A stretch of DNA of 64,000 nucleotides, taken from the NCBI RefSeq assembly GCF_000016325.1, contig NC_009436.1, positions 806,001 to 870,000 on the forward strand, read 5' to 3'. Below, piece after piece: positions 23,388 through 37,573 of this stretch (its first letter is position 1; each line of letters starts with the position of its first letter). A model generated the notes under the pieces. It had not been told where the DNA came from. It did not search any database and was given only the letters and a program-made list of their open reading frames with translations. A program made the translations under genes and the position numbers. Source of the stretch: Enterobacter sp. 638 (GTDB lineage: Bacteria > Pseudomonadota > Gammaproteobacteria > Enterobacterales > Enterobacteriaceae).

Positions 23388-23574
23388 AATCGCTCACCAG
23401 TAAATTCGCAGCAGCATACGCCGCTTTTTCCCTGATCGATTCTGAAAGGCTGTTATCCGTCGCCACTTCATTCAGCACTTTCAACACACAGCCCAACGCA
23501 TCCGGGATATAACCCAGATCTCCGCTGGCGATTTCCGCATACCTTTTGCGAATTAACTCACAATAAATTTCCAC
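23374..23574 (-). CDS. yaeP: Conserved small protein YaeP
   Basis: A 66-residue protein with a GTG start, identical in length to E. coli YaeP and with the same ending [16 protein letters not shown]. The family (UPF0253) is all-helical and has no established function. It lies upstream of rof in an overlapping pair, which suggests a role linked to Rof or Rho, but that is only inferred. Confidence 0.9.
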   Translation of the reverse strand: MEIYCELIRKRYAEIASGDLGYIPDALGCVLKVLNEVATDNSLSESIREKAAYAAANLLVSDYVNE

Positions 23575-23770
23575 ATCCCCTCCTGCCAGCGCACTGACGT
23601 TACTGTGAGATACTTAAGCCTACGAAGATAAACACGGTTTATCAAGGTGACTATAACATACTCATCCTGGCAATATCAGCGCCTTGATATTGTGGACTTT
23701 CACCCACCCGGAACAGTCTTTTGACCATAATTTCGCTACAATGGCCGTCTTATAAGAATGGAGTTTAGTC

Positions 23771-24316
23771 ATGGCGCTGAAAGCGACAATTTATAAAGCG
23801 GTAGTCAATGTAGCCGATCTTGACCGCAACCAGTTTCTCGATGCGTCGCTCACGCTGGCGCGTCACCCTTCCGAAACCCAGGAACGCATGATGCTGCGCC
23901 TGCTGGCGTGGATTAAATATGCCAACGAGCGGTTACAGTTCACGCGAGGATTAAGTGCCGAAGAAGAGCCAGAGGCCTGGCTGAAGAACGATCATCTGGG
24001 CATCGACTTGTGGATCGAACTCGGTCTGCCCGATGAACGTCGTATCAAGAAGGCCTGCACGCAGTCCGCTGAGGTGGCGATATTTGCGTATAATCAGCGT
24101 GCAGCTGAGATTTGGTGGCAGCAAAATCAGCGCAAATGCGCGCAGTATTCGCATCTTTCTGTCTGGTATCTGGATGATGAACAGCTGGCGCAGCTGAGTG
24201 ATTTTGCCGGAAGAACAATGGCTTTGCAGGCCACGATCCAGGACGGGGCGATCTGGTTGTCTGATTCACAGAATAATCTGGAAATTCATCTCACCGCGTG
24301 GCAGTCCCCGTCATGA
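23771..24316 (+). CDS. yaeQ: YaeQ family protein
   Basis: A 181-residue protein of the YaeQ family, whose structure has a PD-(D/E)XK nuclease-like fold but whose biochemical role is unproven. Conserved segments include [19 protein letters not shown] near residue 28 and ADLDRN near residue 17. Its TGA overlaps the arfB ATG (ATGA), so the two genes are coupled; arfB is a ribosome-rescue factor. Confidence 0.92.
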   Translation: MALKATIYKAVVNVADLDRNQFLDASLTLARHPSETQERMMLRLLAWIKYANERLQFTRGLSAEEEPEAWLKNDHLGIDLWIELGLPDERRIKKACTQSAEVAIFAYNQRAAEIWWQQNQRKCAQYSHLSVWYLDDEQLAQLSDFAGRTMALQATIQDGAIWLSDSQNNLEIHLTAWQSPS

Positions 24317-24735
24317 TCGAGTTGTCCCGCACCGTTAGCATTCCTGACAGCGAGTTTGAGATTACGGCGATTCGCGCGCAGGGCGCGGGTGGGCAACATG
24401 TCAATAAAGCCTCAACCGCTATCCATCTGCGCTTTGACATTCGGGCCTCAAGCCTGCCAGAGTCATACAAAGACGCTCTGCTTGCAGCCAGTCATCACCT
24501 TATCACCAGTGATGGCGTGATCATTATTAAGGCGCAAGAATATCGCAGCCAGGAGCTCAATCGCGAAGCTGCGCTTGCTCGGTTGGTGGCGCTGATTAAA
24601 GAGTTAACCGTCGTGCAGAAAAGCCGCCGGGCAACCCGGCCGACTCGTGCGTCAAAAGAGCGTCGGTTGTCATCGAAAGCGCAAAAGTCCACAGTGAAGT
24701 CACTACGCGGTAAAATTCGACGGTCTTCTGATTAA
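24313..24735 (+). CDS. arfB: Alternative ribosome-rescue factor ArfB
   Basis: ArfB (YaeJ) hydrolyses peptidyl-tRNA on ribosomes stalled on truncated mRNA, as backup to tmRNA. The GGQ motif is at residues 26-28. The C-terminal tail is basic and rich in Lys and Arg (about 100-140), the part that enters the empty mRNA channel. I chose ATG 24313, which overlaps the yaeQ stop and gives the E. coli length of 140; the frame is open five codons further up. Confidence 0.96.
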   Translation: MIELSRTVSIPDSEFEITAIRAQGAGGQHVNKASTAIHLRFDIRASSLPESYKDALLAASHHLITSDGVIIIKAQEYRSQELNREAALARLVALIKELTVVQKSRRATRPTRASKERRLSSKAQKSTVKSLRGKIRRSSD

Positions 24736-24769
24736 CGAACCGGGACACCCAATTTATAAGGAATTCATC

Positions 24770-25468
24770 GTGAAAACAGCGATATTGTCAGTGCTCGCAG
24801 CCTCTACGCTTTTTGCACTTATTGGCTGTAATAACCGTACGGAAACTCAGGCGCTGCAACCGACGGAGTCGGAAGCGCTGCAGCCGATGCAGCAGAGCTG
24901 GCGCGGTGTTTTACCCTGCGCCGACTGTGAGGGAATTGAAACTACGCTGTTCCTGGAAAAGGACGGTTCATGGGTAATGAATCAGCGCTATCAAGGCGCG
25001 AAAGAACCTTCGTCTTTCGCAACTTACGGTAAGTGGGTACGCACCGCTGAAAAGCTGATCCTGACGGATGCTGAAGGTGAGAAAACCTATTTCCGCCCGA
25101 AGGGCGAAGGAATGGAGATGCTTGATCGGGAAGGGCTTCCGATTGAGTCTCAGCTCAATTATACGCTGGCACCGGTAAACGTGGCTCTGCCATCGACTCC
25201 GATGCCGATGCGCGGCATGTATTTCTATATGGCGGATGCTGCGGTGTTTACTGATTGTGCGACGGGCAAGAAAGTCAGTGTCGCCAACAATGCGCAGCTG
25301 GAACGTGATTATGCTGTGGCGCGTGGAAATGACAGTAAACCGGTTCTTTTGACCGTGGATGGCCATTTCACTCTGGAACCTAATCCAGATAGCGGCGAGA
25401 GGGTCAAAACGCTGGTGGCGGATAAAGGCGCTAAGTTTGTGGCGGGTAAAGACTGCGAAACTCAATAA
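24770..25468 (+). CDS. nlpE: Outer-membrane lipoprotein NlpE, Cpx activator
   Basis: NlpE (CutF) is an outer-membrane lipoprotein that activates the Cpx response on surface contact, lipoprotein misrouting or redox trouble. The start is GTG at 24770 and the lipobox LIGC places the lipidated Cys at residue 20. An N-terminal lipocalin-like domain holds the CxxC pair in LPCADCEG. A C-terminal OB-like domain has two more Cys (DCATGK and KDCETQ). Length 232. A bidirectional terminator separates it from proS. Confidence 0.96.
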   Translation: MKTAILSVLAASTLFALIGCNNRTETQALQPTESEALQPMQQSWRGVLPCADCEGIETTLFLEKDGSWVMNQRYQGAKEPSSFATYGKWVRTAEKLILTDAEGEKTYFRPKGEGMEMLDREGLPIESQLNYTLAPVNVALPSTPMPMRGMYFYMADAAVFTDCATGKKVSVANNAQLERDYAVARGNDSKPVLLTVDGHFTLEPNPDSGERVKTLVADKGAKFVAGKDCETQ

Positions 25469-25489
25469 ACGGATGTAAACACTGATAAC

Positions 25490-25517
25490 AAAAAGCCCCG
25501 CATTTGCGGGGCTTTTT
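25490..25517. terminator. Bidirectional terminator between nlpE and proS
   Basis: AAAAAGCCCCGC (25490-25501) and GCGGGGCTTTTT (25506-25517) form a perfect 12-bp stem with an ATTT loop. The A and T tracts give a U run in both directions, serving the convergent nlpE and proS genes. Confidence 0.93.
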
Positions 25518-25530
25518 GTTGCTTAGTGAC

Positions 25531-27249
25531 TTAGCCTTTGATGGCTTTCACAAGGTAATCAAGGATGTCGCCGGTCTTGATCATCTGCTTCTCACCGCTA
25601 CGACGGTATTTGTACTCAATGTCGTCGCTGTCGAGGTTACGATCGCCGATAACCACGGTGTGCGGAATACCGATCAGTTCCATATCAGCAAACATCACGC
25701 CTGGGCGTTCTTTACGATCGTCCATCAGCACTTCAATACCCTGAGCGCGCAGTTCGCTGTACAGCTTCTCCGCCAGCTCCTGCACACGGTAAGATTTGTG
25801 CATGTTCATCGGCAGGATGGCGACCTGGAACGGTGCCAGATTATCTGGCCATACAATGCCGCGTTCGTCGTGGTTCTGCTCAATTGCAGCAGCAACAACG
25901 CGCGTGACCCCGATACCATAACAACCCATCGTCAGGATCTGGTTACGGCCATCTTCACCCTGAACGGAAGCGTTAAGCGCCTCGGAATATTTGGTGCCGA
26001 GCTGGAAGATGTGACCGACTTCGATGCCGCGTTTGATCATCAACGTACCCTGGCCGTCTGGGCTTGGATCGCCTGCCACCACGTTACGGATATCGGCCAC
26101 TTCTGGCGTCGCAACGTCACGATCCCAGTTGATTCCAAAGTAGTGCTGACCATCGATGTTCGCGCCAGCGGAGAAATCACTCATCGCAGCTACGGTGCGA
26201 TCGATAACTACTGGAATAGGCATGTTCACTGGGCCCAGAGAGCCTGGACCTGCGTTAACTACCGCGCGGATTTCCGCTTCGGTCGCAAAAGTCAGTGGGC
26301 TGGCAACCTGCGCCAGTTTCTCCGCTTTGACTTCATTCAGTTCGTGATCGCCACGCACCAGCAGCGCAACCAGTGGATAAGCGCTACCTTCAACGGCTTT
26401 AACCAGCAGGGTTTTCACCGTTTTTTCGATTGGCAGATTGAACTGCTCAACCAGTTCGGCGATGGTTTTTGCGTTTGGCGTATCGACCAGTTTCATCTCT
26501 TCTGATGCAGCAGCACGGGGCGCTGATGGTGCCAGCGCTTCTGCGAATTCGATGTTAGCTGCGTAGTCCGAGGTATCGGAGAAGATCACATCGTCTTCGC
26601 CGCTCTGCGCCAGTACCTGGAATTCATGAGAAGCGCTGCCACCGATAGAACCGGTGTCTGCCTGCACAGCGCGGAAATCCAGACCCATGCGGGAGAAGAT
26701 TTTGCTGTACGCTTCATACATCTTGTCGTACGTCTCTTGCAAAGATTCCTGAGAGGTATGGAAAGAGTAAGAATCTTTCATCAGGAATTCGCGAGAACGC
26801 ATGACGCCGAAACGTGGACGGACTTCGTCACGGAACTTGGTCTGGATCTGGAAGAAGTTCAGCGGCAGCTGTTTGTAGGAATTCAGCTCGTTGCGGATCA
26901 GATCCGTGATGACTTCTTCATGCGTTGGGCCGAGCACAAACGAACGTTCGCCGCGATCAACAAAACGCAGCAGCTCCGGGCCGTACTGCTCCCAGCGACC
27001 ACTTTCTACCCACAGGTCAGCAGGCTGAACCACAGGCATAGACACCTCGATTGCACCGGCGTTGTTCATCTCTTCACGCACGATGTTTTCGACTTTTTTC
27101 AGGACGCGCAGACCGGTCGGCAACCAGGTGTACAACCCAGAGGCCAGCTTGCGGATCATCCCGGCGCGGAGCATCAACTGGTGGCTGATGACTTCGGCGT
27201 CGGCTGGTGTCTCCTTCAGTGTGGAGAGCAGATATTGGCTAGTACGCAT
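25531..27249 (-). CDS. proS: Prolyl-tRNA synthetase
   Basis: ProS charges tRNA-Pro. It is the 572-residue bacterial type, with class II motifs in the N-terminal half, an insertion editing domain that removes misacylated Ala-tRNA-Pro (about 225-405), and a C-terminal anticodon-binding domain. Visible anchors are [18 protein letters not shown] at the start, TRFR-type motif 2 ([20 protein letters not shown]) and GCYGIGVTR motif 3. The start is ATG at 27249. Confidence 0.98.
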   Translation of the reverse strand: MRTSQYLLSTLKETPADAEVISHQLMLRAGMIRKLASGLYTWLPTGLRVLKKVENIVREEMNNAGAIEVSMPVVQPADLWVESGRWEQYGPELLRFVDRGERSFVLGPTHEEVITDLIRNELNSYKQLPLNFFQIQTKFRDEVRPRFGVMRSREFLMKDSYSFHTSQESLQETYDKMYEAYSKIFSRMGLDFRAVQADTGSIGGSASHEFQVLAQSGEDDVIFSDTSDYAANIEFAEALAPSAPRAAASEEMKLVDTPNAKTIAELVEQFNLPIEKTVKTLLVKAVEGSAYPLVALLVRGDHELNEVKAEKLAQVASPLTFATEAEIRAVVNAGPGSLGPVNMPIPVVIDRTVAAMSDFSAGANIDGQHYFGINWDRDVATPEVADIRNVVAGDPSPDGQGTLMIKRGIEVGHIFQLGTKYSEALNASVQGEDGRNQILTMGCYGIGVTRVVAAAIEQNHDERGIVWPDNLAPFQVAILPMNMHKSYRVQELAEKLYSELRAQGIEVLMDDRKERPGVMFADMELIGIPHTVVIGDRNLDSDDIEYKYRRSGEKQMIKTGDILDYLVKAIKG

Positions 27250-27360
27250 GTTGTTACGGTTCCATTTCGACGATTGGACCAGGCTGATTCGTCAACCTGA
27301 CACAAAAAAGTGGTTTAGTTTACCAGTGTGGCAAAGATGCCAAAAGAGAGGGCAATAAAA

Positions 27361-28068
27361 TTAGCGCACTTCCAGTGCAAACACTTCAAAACCCGCTTCG
27401 GTTACACGCCAGCGAACGTTAAAATCCAGCAACCAGACGGCGTAGTTTTTCCCTACTTCTTCTTCCTTTCGATAAGCCGGACGCGGATCCTGAGCCAGAA
27501 CGTCGACGATAAAATCTTTCAGTCGAGGATACCGCTTTTCAAGCTGCTGAAGCTGTAAGAAGACATCGGCAGTGAAGCCAACCGGCATATCTGCCACCGG
27601 CGCCTGCTGGGCATAGCTCGCCACGGCATCGGGCAGAGCTTCGGCGAAGGGCAGATACGGTTTGATATCTACAACCGGCGTTCCGTCTACCAGGTCCAGA
27701 CTCCCGAGTTCGAGAATCACCTGATCTTTTTGGCAGCGGATACCTTTTAATTCAACGAGCGACATGCCAATCGGGTTGGGTCGGTATGTCGAACGCGTCG
27801 CGAAAACACCCATTCTTGCATTGCCGCCCAAGCGTGGAGGGCGAACTGTAGGGCGCCAGCCTCCTTCCATCGTTTGATGAAAGATGAACAGAACCCACAG
27901 ATGACTGAATGCTTCCAGCCCACGAACGGCATCGGCCTGATTATAGGGCGCAATTAAGTGAAGTTCACCGCCATAGCTTTTGACCAGACCTGGTTGACGC
28001 GGAACGGCAAACTTCTCTTTATAAGGCGAGCGGATAATACCTATCTGCTCGAACTCAAATGCACTCAT
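27361..28068 (-). CDS. trmO: tRNA (N6-threonylcarbamoyladenosine37-N6)-methyltransferase TrmO
   Basis: TrmO (YaeB, TsaA) uses SAM to methylate t6A37 of tRNA-Thr to m6t6A. The 235 residues equal E. coli. The family is a single-sheet beta-barrel, unlike other methyltransferases. Signature text includes GIIRSPYKEKFAVPRQPGL near residue 9 and RPNPIGMSLVEL near residue 96. Its ATG overlaps the rcsF stop by four bases, so both genes are read from upstream of rcsF. Confidence 0.95.
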   Translation of the reverse strand: MSAFEFEQIGIIRSPYKEKFAVPRQPGLVKSYGGELHLIAPYNQADAVRGLEAFSHLWVLFIFHQTMEGGWRPTVRPPRLGGNARMGVFATRSTYRPNPIGMSLVELKGIRCQKDQVILELGSLDLVDGTPVVDIKPYLPFAEALPDAVASYAQQAPVADMPVGFTADVFLQLQQLEKRYPRLKDFIVDVLAQDPRPAYRKEEEVGKNYAVWLLDFNVRWRVTEAGFEVFALEVR

Positions 28069-28469
28069 TTAGCCGAGACGTTAAGAGCGTTGCCCATGCA
28101 CACGGCCTGGCGATAGCATCCCGGCGTGCCGCTGGTGACTTCACAGCTATGCAGTAGTACGGCGTTAGCCTTCATTTTGGCTGCGTTGATCTGCAGACGC
28201 TTGCGCGCTGTTGGGATATTTGGCGGTGAATCCTGATTGCTTGCCTGGCATGATTCGCCAGTGACTTCGCCCAAATCACGGAAAGGCTTACCGATAAGAT
28301 CTTCGGCATTGGTGTAAATTTTTACCGGCGCTGGACGCGGTGCCTTCGGTTTGGCTGGTTCCACTTTTGGCGGAGTTGCAGTGCTTTTAACAGGTTCAAC
28401 AGGAGATCTGCTTAGCATTGAACAGCCGCTCAGCATGAGTGCTAAAAGACAGATCGGTAAAGCCCGCAT
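28065..28469 (-). CDS. rcsF: Outer-membrane lipoprotein RcsF
   Basis: RcsF senses envelope damage and signals through IgaA to the Rcs phosphorelay. The 134-residue precursor has the lipobox MLSGC with Cys16. A proline-rich linker (about 25-50) precedes the folded domain, which carries four Cys that form two non-consecutive disulfides (SCQAS, HSCEV, PGCY, AVCMG). Length is the same as in E. coli. Confidence 0.96.
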   Translation of the reverse strand: MRALPICLLALMLSGCSMLSRSPVEPVKSTATPPKVEPAKPKAPRPAPVKIYTNAEDLIGKPFRDLGEVTGESCQASNQDSPPNIPTARKRLQINAAKMKANAVLLHSCEVTSGTPGCYRQAVCMGNALNVSAK

Positions 28470-28523
28470 AATATTTCCTCAATGAATAATCAAATCGTCA
28501 GTTATTGAATCAGTTGCCTGTAT

Positions 28524-28550
28524 AAATGACAAGACGGGCTTTCGCCCGCC
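28524..28550 (-). terminator. Likely terminator of metNIQ
   Basis: On the minus strand GCGGGC and GCCCGT form a short stem with a tetraloop (genome 28534-28549), then TTGTCATTT. It lies 26 bp after the metQ stop. Confidence 0.5.
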
Positions 28551-28575
28551 CTGATGATATTACATAAAGGTAAGA

Positions 28576-29391
28576 TTACCAGCCTTTAACAGCGCCGCCG
28601 TTAAACACTTTATTGGCTTCCTGGTAAACTTCTTCAGACTGGTAAGCCTGAACGAATTTTTTCACGTTTTCCGCGTCTTTGTTATCTTCACGGCTAACGA
28701 TCATGTTGACGTAAGGAGAGTCTTTTTCTTCAACGAAGATGCCGTCTTTCGCTGGCGTCAGGCCGATCTGGCTAGCGTAAGTGGTGTTGATTACCGCCAG
28801 CGCAATTTGTGCATCGTCCAGAGAGCGTGGAAGTTGTGGCGCTTCCAGTTCAACAATTTTCAGATTTTTTGGATTCTCAGCAACATCCAGCACAGTTGGC
28901 AGTAAACCAACGCCGTCTTTCAGTTTGATTAAGCCCACTTTCTGCAGCAGCAGCAGGGAACGGCCAAGGTTGGTTGGGTCATTCGGTACTGCCACCTGCG
29001 AACCTGGCTGCAGCTCTTCCAGCGATTTGATTTTTTTGGAGTAGCCAGCAATTGGGTATACGAACGTATTGCCTACGGAAACCAGTTTGTAACCGCGATC
29101 TTTAATCTGCTGATCAAGATACGGTTTGTGCTGGAAGGCGTTGACATCGATATCGCCTTTGCTCAGCGCTTCGTTTGGCAGAACGTAATCATTAAAGGTC
29201 ACCAGCTCAACGTCCAGGCCGTATTTTTCTTTTGCTACTTTTTGCGCCACTTCAGCAACTTGCTGTTCTGCGCCAACGATGACGCCCACTTTAATGTGGT
29301 TTGGGTCTTTCTCGTCCTGACCACAACCTACCAGAGCCAGAGATCCTATCAGCGCGCCGACTGCGGCAAAGGTCTTTAATTTAAACGTCAT
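28576..29391 (-). CDS. metQ: Methionine-binding lipoprotein MetQ
   Basis: MetQ is the substrate-binding protein of the MetNIQ importer for D- and L-methionine. The 271-residue precursor has a lipobox LVGC with Cys23. The mature NlpA-family domain begins with HIKVGVIVGAEQQVAEVAQ and ends in FNGGAVKGW. It is the third gene of the operon, 38 bp after metI, consistent with the usual order N-I-Q. Confidence 0.97.
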   Translation of the reverse strand: MTFKLKTFAAVGALIGSLALVGCGQDEKDPNHIKVGVIVGAEQQVAEVAQKVAKEKYGLDVELVTFNDYVLPNEALSKGDIDVNAFQHKPYLDQQIKDRGYKLVSVGNTFVYPIAGYSKKIKSLEELQPGSQVAVPNDPTNLGRSLLLLQKVGLIKLKDGVGLLPTVLDVAENPKNLKIVELEAPQLPRSLDDAQIALAVINTTYASQIGLTPAKDGIFVEEKDSPYVNMIVSREDNKDAENVKKFVQAYQSEEVYQEANKVFNGGAVKGW

Positions 29392-29429
29392 GTCATTTCC
29401 TTAATTCGTCGAGTTTGCGTTGTGTAACG

Positions 29430-30083
29430 TTATTTGTGAGTCACTGCCCGGACGATACGATCGCCTGAGAATTGAATGAGATAAACCAGCACAACCAGCA
29501 ATACCAGAACCGTATTCATCACGGTAGCGTTATATCCAATATAGCCATATTGATAGCCGATCTGGCCAAGACCGCCAGCGCCGACGGCACCGCCCATCGC
29601 GGAATATCCCACTAATGTAATGAGCGTAATAGTGGCGGCATTGACCAGACCAGGTAGTGCTTCGGGTAACAGCACTTTACGCACGATCTGCATCGGGGTT
29701 GCGCCCATTGCGCGCGACGCTTCGATCAGCCCTGTAGGAATTTCCAGCAGGGCGTTTTCAACCATACGAGCAATAAAGGGAGCAGCTCCGACGGTGAGCG
29801 GGACGATTGCTGCCTGCAGACCAATCGATGTGCCCACAATGATGCGGGTGAAGGGAATCATCCATACCAGTAGGATAATAAAAGGAATCGAGCGGAAGAT
29901 ATTCACCAGCGCAGACAGCGTGCGATAGAGTTTGGCATTCTCGATAATTTGCCCTGGGCGAGTGACGTACAGCAGGACGCCGACCGGCAGACCAATCACA
30001 AAGCCAAAAAAACCAGAGACGAAGGTCATTGCCAGCGTTTCCCATACGCCGCGAACCAGTAGCCACATCATCGGCTCAGACAT
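29430..30083 (-). CDS. metI: Methionine ABC transporter permease MetI
   Basis: MetI is the 217-residue inner-membrane permease with about five transmembrane segments. The coupling helix EAA motif appears as [17 protein letters not shown] near residue 130. Its start overlaps the end of metN by 8 bp, indicating translational coupling of ATPase and permease. Confidence 0.97.
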   Translation of the reverse strand: MSEPMMWLLVRGVWETLAMTFVSGFFGFVIGLPVGVLLYVTRPGQIIENAKLYRTLSALVNIFRSIPFIILLVWMIPFTRIIVGTSIGLQAAIVPLTVGAAPFIARMVENALLEIPTGLIEASRAMGATPMQIVRKVLLPEALPGLVNAATITLITLVGYSAMGGAVGAGGLGQIGYQYGYIGYNATVMNTVLVLLVVLVYLIQFSGDRIVRAVTHK

Positions 30084-31107
30084 AACCCAGTACCTCTACT
30101 TTTACATGGTGTTCTTGCAGCCAGGCAATGGCGGCTTGCGTTTCTTGTTGTGTACCGTGCATTTCCGTCAGCATGATGCCGAACTTCACGCCCCCGGCAT
30201 AATCCATCTGCGCACTGATAATGTTGTTGTTCACATTAAAGCGGCGCGCAGTTTCGGAAAGCAGCGGAGCATCAACCGATTGGCCAGTAAATTCCATACG
30301 CAACATCGGGACGCTGGCTTCGGTTGGTTCTGCTTTTAAACGTGCCAGGTAATCTTCAGGGATATCCAGATGCAATGTTGACTGAATAAACTGCTGGGCT
30401 AGCGGCGTTTTCGGATGTGAGAACACTTCACTCACGGTATCTTGTTCGATCAATTCGCCATTGCTGATCACCGCTACGCAGTCGCAAATACGCTTAACCA
30501 CATCCATCTCATGCGTAATAAGAAGAATAGTCAGCCCCAGACGGCGGTTAATGTCTTTCAGTAATTCGAGTATTGAACGGGTGGTTGCGGGATCAAGTGC
30601 GCTGGTGGCTTCGTCACACAGCAGAACTTTGGGGTTGCTTGCCAGCGCACGGGCGATCGCCACACGCTGCTTTTGACCACCAGACAGGTTGGCTGCATAG
30701 CTGTCACGCTTGTCGCTCAGACCCACCAGATCCAACAGTTCCGTCACTCGACGTTTGATTTCTTCTTTAGGGGTATTGTCCAGCTCCAGCGGCAACGCGA
30801 CGTTACCAAATACGGTGCGGGAAGCCAGCAGGTTAAAGTGCTGGAAGATCATGCCAATCTGGCGGCGTGATTTGGTTAATTCCGTTTCGGAAAGTTGGGT
30901 TAACTCCTGGCCGCCAACCTGGACGTTACCTTCGGTTGGACGTTCGAGCAGATTAACGCAGCGGATAAGCGTGCTTTTACCTGCACCTGATGCGCCAATC
31001 ACGCCATAAATCTGTCCAGCCGGAACATGCAGGCTGACGTTGTTTAGCGCCTGGATGGTTCGGGTTCCTTGCTGGAACACTTTGGTGATATTGGAAAGTT
31101 TAATCAT
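30076..31107 (-). CDS. metN: Methionine ABC transporter ATPase MetN
   Basis: MetN is the 343-residue ATPase. Walker A is GASGAGKS (about 38-45), the signature is LSGGQKQR and Walker B is [11 protein letters not shown]. The C-terminal NIL/ACT-like domain (about 265-343) binds methionine and blocks transport when cytoplasmic methionine is high. MetJ-type boxes lie 77-100 bp upstream of the start, matching control by methionine supply. Confidence 0.97.
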   Translation of the reverse strand: MIKLSNITKVFQQGTRTIQALNNVSLHVPAGQIYGVIGASGAGKSTLIRCVNLLERPTEGNVQVGGQELTQLSETELTKSRRQIGMIFQHFNLLASRTVFGNVALPLELDNTPKEEIKRRVTELLDLVGLSDKRDSYAANLSGGQKQRVAIARALASNPKVLLCDEATSALDPATTRSILELLKDINRRLGLTILLITHEMDVVKRICDCVAVISNGELIEQDTVSEVFSHPKTPLAQQFIQSTLHLDIPEDYLARLKAEPTEASVPMLRMEFTGQSVDAPLLSETARRFNVNNNIISAQMDYAGGVKFGIMLTEMHGTQQETQAAIAWLQEHHVKVEVLGYV

Positions 31108-31183
31108 TGGATTATTTTTATCGTATTTAAGTTAGCCGTGGCATTTTCTTCTGCCAGATACGGGTGTCTACCGTAAACAAAAC

Positions 31184-31207
31184 GGATGTTAAGGCATCCA
31201 GACGTCT
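31184..31207 (-). promoter_or_regulatory. MetJ operator, three tandem met boxes
   Basis: AGACGTCT at 31200-31207 is a perfect met box. The two 8-bp units to its left (31192-31199 and 31184-31191) match the consensus at 5 and 4 of 8 positions and are in exact 8-bp register, as needed for cooperative MetJ binding. It lies between metN and gmhB and most likely represses metNIQ. Confidence 0.8.
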
Positions 31208-31295
31208 AAATCAATCTGACTGTGCGAGATGAGCACTTTCTTGCGCTACGAAACATGAGATACTAGCCGTACATGCATTTTTCAGGAGCAAGCCA

Positions 31296-31856
31296 GTGTC
31301 AAAATTAGTACCCGCAATATTTCTCGATCGTGATGGCACTATTAATGTCGATCACGGTTATGTGCACGAGATTGATGAGTTCGAGTTTATTGACGGCGCC
31401 ATTGATGCCATGCGTGAACTTAAAGGAATGGGGTATGCGCTGGTGGTGGTGACTAATCAGTCTGGTATCGCCCGAGGTAAATTCACCGAAGCGCAATTCG
31501 AAACACTGACTGAATGGATGGATTGGTCGCTGGCGGATCGGGATGTCGAACTGGATGGTATCTACTATTGTCCTCATCATCCGCAAGGCACAGTAGAAGA
31601 ATATCGTCAGACGTGTGATTGCCGCAAACCGCATCCCGGAATGTTGCTGTCTGCACAAGAGTTCCTGCACATTGATATGGCTGCTTCTTATATGGTGGGC
31701 GATAAACTGGAAGACATGCAGGCAGCGGCAGCGGCTGGCGTAGGCACAAAAGTGTTAGTTCGTACAGGTAAGCCAGTGACACAAGAAGCCGAAGGTGCAG
31801 CCGATCTGGTCATTAATAGCCTTGCTGACCTGCCAAAAGCGCTAAAAAAGTCGTAA
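31296..31856 (+). CDS. gmhB: D-glycero-beta-D-manno-heptose 1,7-bisphosphate 7-phosphatase
   Basis: GmhB removes the 7-phosphate in ADP-heptose synthesis for the LPS inner core. It is a 186-residue HAD-family enzyme with the nucleophile Asp11 and acid-base Asp13 in FLDRDGTIN. Its Cys/His cluster in CPHHP and CDCRKPHP binds zinc. The start is GTG at 31296. The pathway partner gmhA lies 26 kb downstream in this window. The rRNA operon begins right after it. Confidence 0.96.
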   Translation: MSKLVPAIFLDRDGTINVDHGYVHEIDEFEFIDGAIDAMRELKGMGYALVVVTNQSGIARGKFTEAQFETLTEWMDWSLADRDVELDGIYYCPHHPQGTVEEYRQTCDCRKPHPGMLLSAQEFLHIDMAASYMVGDKLEDMQAAAAAGVGTKVLVRTGKPVTQEAEGAADLVINSLADLPKALKKS

Positions 31857-31865
31857 AAATAAGCG

Positions 31866-31911
31866 TAATGATGAAAAAATGAGCGGTTGAAATAAAATTG
31901 TATTTTTCCGC
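31866..31911 (+). promoter_or_regulatory. AT-rich upstream element of rrn P1
   Basis: The 46 bp before the P1 -35 box are rich in A and T, with A5-6 and T5 tracts, as expected for an UP element bound by the RNA polymerase alpha subunit, and possibly Fis. Individual Fis sites were not resolved. Confidence 0.5.
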
Positions 31912-31939
31912 TTGTCATTCCTCAGAAGCCCCCTATAAT
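31912..31939 (+). promoter_or_regulatory. rRNA operon promoter P1
   Basis: TTGTCA (31912-31917) and TATAAT (31934-31939) are separated by 16 bp, followed by a GC-rich discriminator GCGCCTCC typical of ppGpp-controlled rRNA promoters. Confidence 0.88.
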
Positions 31940-32021
31940 GCGCCTCCATCGACACGGCGGATGTGAATCACTTCACACAAACAGCCGGTTCGGTTGAAGA
32001 GAAAAATCCTGAAATAAAGGA

Positions 32022-32049
32022 TTGACTCTGAAGGAGGAAAGCGTAATAT
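32022..32049 (+). promoter_or_regulatory. rRNA operon promoter P2
   Basis: TTGACT (32022-32027) and TAATAT (32044-32049) are 16 bp apart, about 110 bp downstream of P1, the normal tandem arrangement. Confidence 0.82.
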
Positions 32050-32087
32050 ACGCCACCTCGCAACGGTGAGCGAAAGCCGCGTTGCAC

Positions 32088-32099
32088 TGCTCTTTAACA
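32088..32099 (+). promoter_or_regulatory. rrn leader boxA antitermination site
   Basis: TGCTCTTTAACA matches the boxA consensus that loads NusB-S10 and suppresses Rho termination in rRNA transcripts. It lies about 130 bp before 16S. Confidence 0.88.
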
Positions 32100-32232
32100 A
32101 TTTATCAGACAATCTGTGTGGGCACTCAAAGTGACATGGATTCTAAACGTCGCAAGACGCTAAATGAATACCAAAGTCTCTGAGTGAACATACGTAATTC
32201 ATTACGAAGTTTAATTCACGAGCATCAAACTT

Positions 32233-33772
<1,540 letters not shown>

Positions 33773-33844
33773 CCTAAAAGAACCTGCCTTTGTAGTGTCC
33801 ACACAGATTGTCTGATGAAAAATAAGCAGTAAAAGAATCTCTGC

Positions 33845-33921
<77 letters not shown>

Positions 33922-34003
33922 AATTCGCTACCGCTCTGCGTTGCAGTGACGCTCACATACCTCAGTATGTTTCGTGTCACCACGCCTTGACCGGAATCGA
34001 ATT
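33922..34003 (+). other. Large stem-loop in the tRNA-Ile to tRNA-Ala spacer
   Basis: The outer arms AATTCG (33922-33927) and CGAATT (33998-34003) enclose an inner hairpin: GTGAC (33946-33950) pairs with GTCAC (33976-33980) and ACATAC (33955-33960) with GTATGT (33965-33970), loop CTCA. It makes this spacer 108 bp, longer than the short one in typical E. coli operons. It resembles the mobile stem-loop blocks reported in enteric rRNA spacers. Confidence 0.65.
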
Positions 34004-34029
34004 GCGGTACAGAGATTAGTCTTTACGAT

Positions 34030-34105
34030 GGGGTTATAGCTCAGCTGGGAGAGCGCCTGCCTTGCACGCAGGAGGTCTGCGGTTCGATCCCGCATAGCTC
34101 CACCA
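34030..34105 (+). tRNA. alaV: tRNA-Ala (TGC)
   Basis: A 76-nt cloverleaf with encoded CCA. The anticodon loop is TTTGCAC-like (CTTGCAC in the DNA around the TGC anticodon) and the T loop is TTCGATC. It is the second spacer tRNA of the operon. Confidence 0.97.
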
Positions 34106-34168
34106 TCCTTTTACTGCTGAAAACAAGAAAACTTCAGAGTGTACCTGAAAAGGTGCGCTGCGAAGTTT

Positions 34169-34180
34169 TGCTCTTTAAAA
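34169..34180 (+). promoter_or_regulatory. boxA before 23S
   Basis: TGCTCTTTAAAA is a boxA-like sequence in the spacer about 130 bp before 23S, where enteric operons carry a second antitermination site. Confidence 0.75.
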
Positions 34181-34313
34181 ATCTGGATCAAGCTGAAAAT
34201 TGAAACGACACACTGTGTCTGCTCTCCGTAATAAGAGCAGATAAGCGGTGTGTTCGAGTCTCTCAAATTTTCGCAACACTGCGGGTGTTTTACGAAACAT
34301 CTTCGGGTTGTGA

Positions 34314-37223
<2,910 letters not shown>

Positions 37224-37316
37224 ACAACGCCGAAGCTGTTTTGGCGGAAAGAGACACGATATTCAGCTTGATAACAGATTCATTGATGTGCAGAGATGCA
37301 TGTTGATAACAGAATT

Positions 37317-37436
37317 TGCCTGGCGGCTTTAGCGCGGTGGTCCCACCTGACCCCATGCCGAACTCAGAAGTGAAACGCCGTAGCGCCGATGGTAGTGTGG
37401 GGTCTCCCCATGTGAGAGTAGGGAACTGCCAGGCAT
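37317..37436 (+). rRNA. rrf: 5S ribosomal RNA
   Basis: A 120-nt 5S rRNA starting TGCCTGGCGGC and ending GCCAGGCAT, with the terminal helix closed by TGCCTGGC/GCCAGGCA. It lies 93 bp after 23S. Confidence 0.97.
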
Positions 37437-37489
37437 CAAATTAAGTAGTAAGCCGGTGCATAAATCCGGTGGTTACAGCAGTCTTCGGT

Positions 37490-37566
37490 GGAGCGGTAGT
37501 TCAGTCGGTTAGAATACCTGCCTGTCACGCAGGGGGTCGCGGGTTCGAGTCCCGTCCGTTCCGCCA
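37490..37566 (+). tRNA. aspU: tRNA-Asp (GTC), distal rRNA operon copy
   Basis: A 77-nt cloverleaf with encoded CCA. The anticodon GTC lies in CTGTCAC and the T loop is TTCGAGT. It is the distal tRNA of the rRNA operon, as aspU is in E. coli rrnH. The same 77 bases occur again at 46194-46270. Confidence 0.97.
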
Positions 37567-37573
37567 CTTATTT

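Noticed and set aside
25504..26505. A 333-codon open frame antisense to proS
   Set aside because: It overlaps the nlpE-proS terminator and the proS gene, and its composition (many His and Phe) is that of a shadow frame.
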